The notes beneath the pieces are model-generated. The model had not been told where the DNA came from. It saw nothing but the letters and a program-made list of their open reading frames with translations, and did not search any database. A stretch of 64,000 nt of DNA from NCBI GenBank assembly GCA_963576735.1, contig OY755178.1, positions 8,122,001 to 8,186,000 of the forward strand, read 5' to 3'. Shown here piece by piece: positions 57,329-64,000 of this stretch (its first letter is position 1; every line of letters starts with the position of its first letter). The stretch comes from Bedellia somnulentella (lineage: Eukaryota; Arthropoda; Insecta; Lepidoptera; Bedelliidae). A program made the position numbers and the translations under genes.

Positions 57329-57980
57329 GGCAATTTTACTATACATTGTTTGTATTTTTTCCTATTGGGTACTTATATGTGGTATTAAATATTATTTTGG
57401 TATTGGTATAATTACAGGTAAACGTGGTATTAGGTATTAATTTTGGTATTGGTATAGGTATATTATATCTAATTCCTTAGCTCTGGCTAGTCCCTCTTGG
57501 GATTTATAGCCGTGAGTATATGTTATGTTATGTATAGGCATAGGTATAGGTAAATACAGCTACAGCCAATTTTTATTAGTCTGTGTATTTTATTGGTAAA
57601 TTCTGAGTTAGTTACTAGGTAGTTAATATTTTTTATCACTCATTCTATCCCTAAGCTTTGAAGTATTCTCTAGTCTATAGTATTCCACTGCTGGAAGTAG
57701 GACTTTCCGTATCCCATCTATTACTATACACTTTTTACAAGTAGTCATCTCACCTAGCCTGAGAGCATCCTTCACTACGTTAGTCTAGTCGCGCTCTGAC
57801 ACGTTTACCCTATCAGATAGCGGATCTTAGACAGCTTTTTAAATTATATTATTTTATTAACATATTTTTAGACAAATATTTAGCGTAGGGAGACCTGTGT
57901 GCATAATTAGATACCTCAAGACCACTTTTAATCCAACTCGGTGAGAGAAGGCTTTTGTTGTGCAGTGGCTTGGTAGTTTA
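57329..57980. other. Junction region between the spliced gene and the viral-like polymerase
   Basis: Holds GGTATTAGGTATTA/GGTATAGG-like simple repeats and a short SINE-A tail (57468-57535: TAGCTCTGGCTAGTCCCTC, GCCGTGAGTATATGTTATG). The left end of the viral-like element may lie here, but no terminal repeat was recognised. Confidence 0.45.
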
Positions 57981-57987
57981 TAGTACC

Positions 57988-57996
57988 TATAAATTG
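57988..57996 (+). promoter_or_regulatory. TATA box before the polymerase
   Basis: TATAAATTG lies about 60 bases before the polymerase ATG. The same 9-mer precedes the small spliced gene at 62.4 kb. Confidence 0.5.
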
Positions 57997-58056
57997 TAAA
58001 AATATACACCCATATAAGTACCCAAATTTCTAGTTAGGTAATCAACAGATCGCAAA

Positions 58057-61000
58057 ATGCCATTTTGTTCCGTATGTAGAGTAACTGTTGACAAGAGGAA
58101 GTGGATTGGTCATTTGCGGAGTAATTCCCATAAGAAAAATGACATTGTTATTGGTGTGGAGGATGGGGTGCAAAAAATTTTGTCCGCATTCCGGGATAGA
58201 ATAGCTACTTATAGAATTGTTGTGCCAGAAGGTAAAGAGCTTTACTCAACGTCTTTATTTTTCATCAATATAAGGAATAAAATAAAATCACTTTTAGATC
58301 AATCACTACAAAAGCATACTAGTATCAAAGTAAACTTTGAACTTTTTTCAACATTCTTAATGATGAGCAATGATAATCAGGAGATGAAATCCTTTTCAAC
58401 CAAAAATATTTCTCTCCATTTAAATTATGATTTTCATAAAACTTTCTCTGAAATAGAATCCAAACTGATGAAAAAAATGGAAGAGTTTCAGGAAAGGGAC
58501 TCGGGCTGGGCCTTTTTGAACAACTCACATTTTGAGATTAACATCAATAAATATCAACCACTCAGCGGGTCCCAGTACACAGCTTTGCCTCAATTTATAA
58601 AAAACAAGAAAGCTTGTTTAAATATTCAAAATAACGACGAATACTGCTTCCTGTGGTGCATCACAGCAGCCTTACACCCAACAAAGATCCACCCCGAACG
58701 GGTGTCTTCCTACCCTCATTTTCAGGATTTATTCAACACTGAAAACATGAATTTTCCTGTAAGTTTCGCAGATATCACCATTTTTGAAAAAAATCATCCA
58801 AATATTACTATCAACGTATATGGTTTGAGCGATGGCAAGTTTATTGAAGGACCATTATACAGATCAGAATCAATGAATAAAAAAGTTAAGCATATTAATT
58901 TATTGCTCGTTGAAAACGAGGATAAATCACATTACTGTTTGATTAAAAATCTACCCCGCCTTGTGAGAAGTCAAATCACTAAGCATCACGGAAATTTATT
59001 CTTTTGTGATACATGTTTGTCATTTTTCAAATTACAAGAAGACTTAATCAATCATGTTTGTGGTGAGACAGCCTATTTTTTACCCGAAAAGGGTTCTTTT
59101 CTTCAATTTAAAAATTACATACATACATACATACATACATATACTCACGGCTATATTTCCCTAGAAGGGGTATCCAGAGCTAAGGAATTATAAATTCCTC
59201 AGCCACTTTTGGAAGTTGAGTGGGGAAAAGATGGTAAAAATTAAGGTTTTTAGTGATGGGTCTCCAACCGCATCGCCCAAAAATCCAATAAAAAGCCCCA
59301 ATACCCTTAGTCGTCTCTTACGACACCCGTGGGTGGAAAGGGGTAGCGACATTCTAAGCCGGCACTACACTAAAAATTATGATAAGAAACAAGATGTACC
59401 CTATGTAATCTATGCAGACTTTGAGACAATGTTACAACCAGTGCATGGTTGTGAACCCAACCCTAATATTGCTAATACAACTGATCTGCATCATCATATA
59501 CCGATTGCTTTTGGGTATAATATAATTTGTTCAGTTGATGAAACCCAAAATCGCTACGTTTCTTACAGAGGTAGGAAGTGTGTTTCAAAGTTTATTCAAT
59601 CACTACAAACTGATTGTAAAAATATTCATGATTCGTTAAATACCAATAAACCAATGATTTTCACAGAATCAGACAATCTAAATTTTCAAAAGGCAAAGCG
59701 CTGTCATATTTGTAACCATTTTCTATGGAATGATAAAGTTAGAGATCACTGCCACATCTCCTTACGCTACCGCGGCGCGGCTCATGCTCACTGTAATTTG
59801 CAATATAAATCACCTAATTTCATACCAATATTTTTTCATAACTTATCAGGATATGATTGTCATCTTTTCATCAAGGAACTTGGTGAACTTCCTGGGACGA
59901 TAAAATTAATTCCAAAAACAAAGGAAAATTATATTTCTTTCACAAAATTTTTACCTATCGGTGATGGAGATCACATTCAGTTGCGATTTATCGATTCATT
60001 CAAGTTTTTGGGAACCAGCTTAGAGAAATTAGCTAAAACATTAAAAAAAGAAGACTTTCATTGCCTACGCAAGCATTTTCCAGAAGATAATCACTTTAAT
60101 CTTTTGACGCGTAAGGGTGTCTACCCTTATAATTACATGAGTAATTGGGAGGTTTATTTAGAAGACAGTCTACCTTCCCAGCCCAAGTTTTTCAATACTA
60201 TGACGAACGAAAACATTTCAACTGAAGATTATCAACATGCCCACTCAGTTTGGAGTCAGTTCAAAATTCATAACTTAGGCGAATATACTGATTTGTATCT
60301 CAAAAGTGATGTTTTAATTTTAACGGACATTTTTGAAAGTTTTCGTAAGACATGTAAACATCATTACCAACTGGACCCAGCATTTTATATCACTGCCCCA
60401 AGTTTATCATTTGATGCTATGTTGTTAAAGACAGGCGTTAAACTAGAACTTTTAAATGATTTATCCATGATCCGCATGATTCAAAGTGGAATTAGAGGAG
60501 GAGTAGTTATGTGCTCCCATCGTCATGCGAAAGCAAACAACAAATCTATGACAGATTATGATCCCTCAAAAGAAAATTCATACATAGTTTATTTAGATTG
60601 TAATAATTTATATGGTTATAGTATGTGTCAACATCTCCCTGAGTCTAATTTCAGATTCCTCAAGCAATATGAAATTGACCAACTTGATATTGTATCAGTA
60701 GAGGACGAGGCAGATTATGGCTATATACTTGAAGTAGATTTGATGTATCCGCGGAACTTACATAGTGAACACGATGATTTACCATTTTGTCCTGAAAAAT
60801 GCACCCCACCCGGAGGAAAAAATAAAAAGTTAATTCCAAATCTATATGATAAATACAATTACGTTATTCACTACAGGCATTTAAAAACATGCTTACAGCA
60901 TGGCTTAATTTTGCAAAAAATTCATCGCGTGATTACGTTTAAACAAAGACCTTATCTTAAAACATATATCGACCTTAACACAAAACTTCGTCAAGAAGCT

Positions 61001-61831
61001 AAATCTGTGTTTGAACAGGATTTCTTTAAACTTTTAAATAATTCAGTGTTCGGAAAAACATTAGAAAACATCGAATCAAGGGTTAGCGTTCACTTAGTGA
61101 AGCAATGGAGTGACACGACCAACAAAACCAAAAAGAAATTGAGTGTTGATAAACTAATTGCAAGCCCGAATTTCCACAGTGTCTCTGTTTTTAGTGAGAA
61201 CTTAGTAGCTGTTCAGATGAAACCTAGACGAATCGTCATGGATAAACCAATATATATCGGATTCTCAGTACTTGAGCTATCTAAAGCACACATGTACCAC
61301 TTTCATTACGATATTGTAAAACCATATTATCAAGATAGTGTTAAAATGTGCTACACGGACACTGATAGTTTTATTTATTCCATAAAATCAGATGATTTTT
61401 ACCACGATTTGAAAACTCATTTTCTAAAATATTTTGACACAAGTAATTACAGCATTCAGAACGAATACAATCTACCTTGCATTAACAAAAAAGTACCAGG
61501 TCTGTTTAAGGATGAAATGGGTGGAAAGATAATCACAGAGTTTGTGGGTCTAAGATCTAAACTGTACTGTGTAAAAACTCAAGATAAGGTTATAAAAAAG
61601 GCTAAAGGTGTCAAAGCATGCATAGTTCGAGATCTGACTGATTCAGACTATAAATCTGTCCTTCATAAAAATAATGTCATCCGCAAGAAAAATATTTTGT
61701 TTAGATCTATCCGTCATGAATTAATTACGAAAAGCATTAATAAAGTAGCTCTATCTCACAACGATGACAAAAGATTGATACGAAGCGATAAAATTAGTAC
61801 ATTAGCCTGGGGTAGCAAACATATTTTGTGA
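58057..61831 (+). pseudogene. Family-B DNA polymerase of an endogenous Polinton/adintovirus-like element, broken by a SINE
   Basis: Large polymerase in two open halves, 58057-59117 and 59371-61831, divided by an SINE-A. The insertion plus duplicated target adds 262 bases and shifts the frame by one; otherwise both halves are free of stops. First half: an N-terminal C2H2 zinc-finger-like segment (Cys4, Cys7, His19, His25), the NDEYCFLWCITAALHP box typical of these polymerases, and a second Cys/His finger near 59005-59065. Second half: exonuclease motif DFET (59417), an HNH-like VRDHCH region, FHNLSGYDCHLF (Exo II type), YTDLYLKSDVL (Exo III type), polymerase motif A YLDCNNLYG (about 60589), motif B LLNNSVFGKT (about 61031) and motif C YTDTDS (61352-61369). 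The pattern is that of protein-primed PolB. The element is endogenous and, as it stands, this gene is interrupted. Polinton, adintovirus and bidnavirus-type origins are not separated by eye. Confidence 0.85.
59118..59370 (-). mobile_element. SINE-A inserted in the DNA polymerase
   Basis: A 253-bp, little-diverged copy from (ACAT)n ACTCACGGCTATA to GCCGGCACTACAC. The target TAAAAATTA is duplicated at 59109-59117 and 59371-59379. Translation through it gives SINE-derived peptide at the end of the first half and the start of the second. Confidence 0.95.
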
Positions 61832-61834
61832 TCT

Positions 61835-62255
61835 GTTGATTACTTTGATATTAATATGTAGTTTTAATATAGTATAGTTAAGTACCCTTCATGTAATTAA
61901 GATTATGTAAGTGTAAGTAGATATAAGAATGTAATTAATGAAATGTTTTTCAAAATTAAATCATAGTAGAGTATTTGAATTGTTGTTTTTTTTAACCTAT
62001 AGGTTCTAAATTCATAAAAATGCTATAAATAAATAGGTATATTATTCACTATCAAATAGTATGATGGAAAACAACCAAACACGTGTAGCTTACTAATGTG
62101 GGGTTGTGTTTGCGTCAGCAAAAACAAGTCTATACTTGTCTATACTGTCGGCACTCTTTGTAATAAAATCGAATGTATTCTACCAGAAAACTGCAACGCA
62201 AACAAATGCATGAGTGTGGAAAAGAACATAAACAACAAGACAAGACACTCGACAC
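61835..62255. other. Polymerase 3' flank
   Basis: AT-rich, with an AATAAAT-type signal near 62028. No exon was seen. Confidence 0.4.
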
Positions 62256-62261
62256 GAGGTC

Positions 62262-62270
62262 TATAAATTG
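62262..62270 (+). promoter_or_regulatory. TATA box before the small spliced gene
   Basis: TATAAATTG, identical to the 9-mer at 57988, about 120 bases before ATG 62392. Confidence 0.5.
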
Positions 62271-62391
62271 TCAACATGGCATATTTAACTAACGCTATTT
62301 GAGGAAGCATTAAAGCTTCTTCATTCTGTCAACAGGAGTCATACCTACCAGTCTCGGAATAAACGGGTGTTTTATACACGTTTTATACAAA

Positions 62392-62869
62392 ATGTCTCTA
62401 TCGGTAAGATATCTATTCGTTAATTCATAGCATAAAGCAAGAAGTGGACTTGATGAATAAAATTTAAAATAATTAAGTACTCATTTATTATTTTTGCTTA
62501 CAGATCCTGACTGAGCCTTTTGAACCGCAGCAATGTGGTCAAAATTGGTTTGATAGTGACGTCGAAGAACTGAGAGTGCCAAGCTCAGATCATCTACTTG
62601 TGAAAAAGAAAAGCACACCAAGAACATCAAAAAAACGTCGGGCGGATGATGATGATGCTTCAACTTCGTTCGTTGTAAGCAAATGCCCGCGAGCAGGACA
62701 TCGACTCGTGAAAATAGAGGTCATCGATTTAAACCGTGGTACAAGTGACAGCGAGCGTGTAGTTCTTAAGGCCCAGTATGTAGTGATGGATCCAGTAGAC
62801 GAAATTATAGACTTAACCGAAAATTTAGTAAAAAAAATTTGCAAATCCATGTGTAATGATTCTGTGTAA
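62392..62869 (+). CDS. Small spliced acidic/basic protein of the viral-like element; not recognised
   Basis: Exons 62392-62403 (MSLS, ending TCG/GTAAGA) and 62504-62869 join in phase 0 to give 125 residues. The start is chosen because it has a TATA box upstream, a good donor and a clean phase. The protein has an acidic N-terminal part (WFDSDVEEL), a basic stretch (VKKKSTPRTSKKRRADDDD) that looks like a nuclear localisation signal, then a compact domain (RLVKIEVIDLNRG, VVLKAQYVVMDPVDEIIDL). AATAAA-type signals follow near 63108. It lies between the polymerase and the minus-strand ORFs, so it is probably part of the same element. Its layout loosely recalls the protein at 56.2-57.3 kb, but the likeness is too weak to call homology. 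Confidence 0.6.
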
Positions 62870-63104
62870 GTAACTTCTACAATTAGAAAACATACCTGTT
62901 AAAGTCTGTCTTTTTTATAATTAAATATGTAGAAGTTTGTACATTTAGACTTTAGTTTATTATTTCTATATTTAGATAATATAAGTTTTCGGTAATTTTT
63001 ACTATGTTATTTAAGATTTCTTTGTTCTTTAAATGTAAATATAATTGTATACTGTGCAGTAAAAACTATATACTCTGCATCTGTTAAGGTATTCTATAAT
63101 TAAT

Positions 63105-63118
63105 TAAATAAATAAAAC
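63105..63118 (+). promoter_or_regulatory. Polyadenylation signals between convergent genes
   Basis: AAATAAATAAAACT lies 240 bases after the plus-strand gene's stop, in the short gap before the minus-strand ORF ending at 63181. Confidence 0.4.
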
Positions 63119-63180
63119 TATTGCTTTAAAAAATATTTTTTTATTTCCAAAAAGTACCTTATATCTATTTAAATGTTTAT

Positions 63181-63684
63181 TTACAAGAACATACTACCAT
63201 TTTCTTCATTCATGTTATCATAATACCATTTCCTTAAACAAACCACTGTTTTCAAAGCACAATACTTTTGATGGTTAAAACAACAAATTTTCTCACAATC
63301 TTGATAACTGTCAAATATTGATTTCAGATTAGGACATTCCCTTTCTCCAATATCTACAACTTTACAATGTGGGGATAACTCTTTTACCCATTTACATTTT
63401 TCAGACCCTTTAACAAATACATCATTTTTTTCTAAAATAGGTTTTATTATTCTTCTAAATTCGTAATAATCAATGTATCCTTCTCGCCAGTAAATTCCTC
63501 TATTTTTCTCTAACCACTTTACTTGTTTCTTCTCATTATCTGTTAATTTTGAAAATGCAAAGGGTGGTTTCACTAAATAAATCTGAGTATATTCTGCTGT
63601 AGCATAGGCCACTTCTTTAACAATAAACCTATTTTTACAGTCACGAAACCCTTGCAAATCACAGAAAAATAAATTATTACTCAT
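63181..63684 (-). CDS. Conserved viral-element ORF, possible nuclease fold
   Basis: A 167-residue frame starting one base after the stop of the upstream ORF (TAACATG), a tight viral-style arrangement. Visible features are an N-terminal FFCDLQGF, KWLEKNRGIYWREGYIDYYE, FVKGSEKCKWV, VVDIGERECPNL and a Cys-rich C-terminus (CEKICCFNHQKYCALK). I recognise this type of ORF as recurring beside family-B polymerases in insect genomes. The spaced Asp/Glu/His positions hint at a DEDD-type exonuclease (RNase H-like) fold, but no clear catalytic set can be proved by eye. It is intact with no stops. The function is a guess. Confidence 0.5.
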   Translation of the reverse strand: MSNNLFFCDLQGFRDCKNRFIVKEVAYATAEYTQIYLVKPPFAFSKLTDNEKKQVKWLEKNRGIYWREGYIDYYEFRRIIKPILEKNDVFVKGSEKCKWVKELSPHCKVVDIGERECPNLKSIFDSYQDCEKICCFNHQKYCALKTVVCLRKWYYDNMNEENGSMFL

Positions 63685-63685
63685 G

Positions 63686-64000
63686 TTATTTTTTCACAAT
63701 ATTTGAAAGGGGTTTATATTCCACTATGCAATCGTTTAGTATGAGGCAGTAAGCAGATGTTTGATCAGGAATCTCTAAGTCACTTTCTAACTCGATACGG
63801 ACGTCCACGGGACCTGTTTTCAAGGTTTCGTTTTGTCTGCTACAATTGATGACAACCAAAGGACATAAGTCCTTAAATTCTTTTAAGCTCAACAACGGTC
63901 CAGCGCAGTGTCCATAATAAGACTGTTGGAATTTTGTATACAACTCGTATAATAATAAGTATTTATCATCTGCAAAGTTAATATTGAGGCTTTCATAAGG
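63686..64000 (-). CDS. C-terminal part of a viral-element structural-type protein (possible capsid), runs off the window
   Basis: Open from the window edge to the TAA at 63688-63686; the start lies outside. The last about 85 residues include YYGHCAGPLLSLKEF, CPLVVINCSRQNETLK, VDVRIELESDLEIP and SAYCLILNDCIVEY. This looks like the beta-rich end of proteins found with PolB in insect endogenous elements, where a double-jelly-roll capsid would be expected. That is an inference from context and recall, not a motif match. The next ORF starts one base after its stop, so both were probably made from a shared transcript region. Confidence 0.45.
   Translation of the reverse strand, partial: PYESLNINFADDKYLLLYELYTKFQQSYYGHCAGPLLSLKEFKDLCPLVVINCSRQNETLKTGPVDVRIELESDLEIPDQTSAYCLILNDCIVEYKPLSNIVKK

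Noticed and set aside
56239..62869. Homology between the spliced genes at 56.2 and 62.4 kb
   Set aside because: Both have acidic and basic N-terminal parts and a short SFVV string, but no alignment of the domains holds up by eye.

Overview
This is eukaryotic genomic DNA from an insect, most likely a moth or butterfly (Lepidoptera). It is AT-rich, its genes have many short exons with GT-AG introns, and it is packed with RTE-type LINEs, two abundant SINE families, tRNA-derived SINEs, a Helitron-like piece and foldback elements of the lepidopteran style. Species cannot be told from the sequence alone.

Host genes, left to right. (1) Plus strand 3146-14191: a complete 14-exon acylaminoacyl-peptidase (APEH), 709 residues. 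(2) Plus strand 23699-24998: a two-exon FoxJ1-like forkhead factor, 368 residues, behind a GC-rich candidate promoter/5' exon and followed by a long AT-rich 3' region. (3) Minus strand 37238-29826: a three-exon GMC (glucose dehydrogenase-like) flavoprotein oxidoreductase, 592 residues, with a 4.9-kb intron full of transposons. (4) Minus strand 45744-39745: a complete six-exon Rab geranylgeranyltransferase beta subunit, 333 residues. (5) Plus strand about 56.1-57.3 kb: a spliced basic protein I do not recognise. These are unrelated housekeeping or regulatory genes; nothing suggests they work as a unit.

The right end (about 58.0-64.0 kb) is different. It holds a family-B DNA polymerase with exonuclease and polymerase motifs, split by one SINE insertion with a clean target-site duplication; a small spliced nuclear-type gene with the same TATA 9-mer as the polymerase; and two minus-strand ORFs separated by a single base, one running off the window. 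I read this as part of an endogenous Polinton/adintovirus-like or related DNA-virus element. Family assignment and the capsid-like and nuclease-like guesses for the minus-strand ORFs are tentative.

Most of the rest is transposon. The LINE and both abundant SINE families share a similar 3' end (a CCCC-loop-GGGG hairpin, then GCCGTGAGTATATGT-like sequence and a short tandem-repeat tail), which suggests the SINEs use the LINE's reverse transcriptase. A foldback family with a tRNA-like core includes one copy (19531-19753) with 83-bp perfectly matching arms. Labels used below: SINE-A starts GCYGTGTAGTGYCGGCTTAG and ends in (ATGT)n; SINE-B ends GGCGTGAACGTTTATGTTATG; RTE is the LINE.
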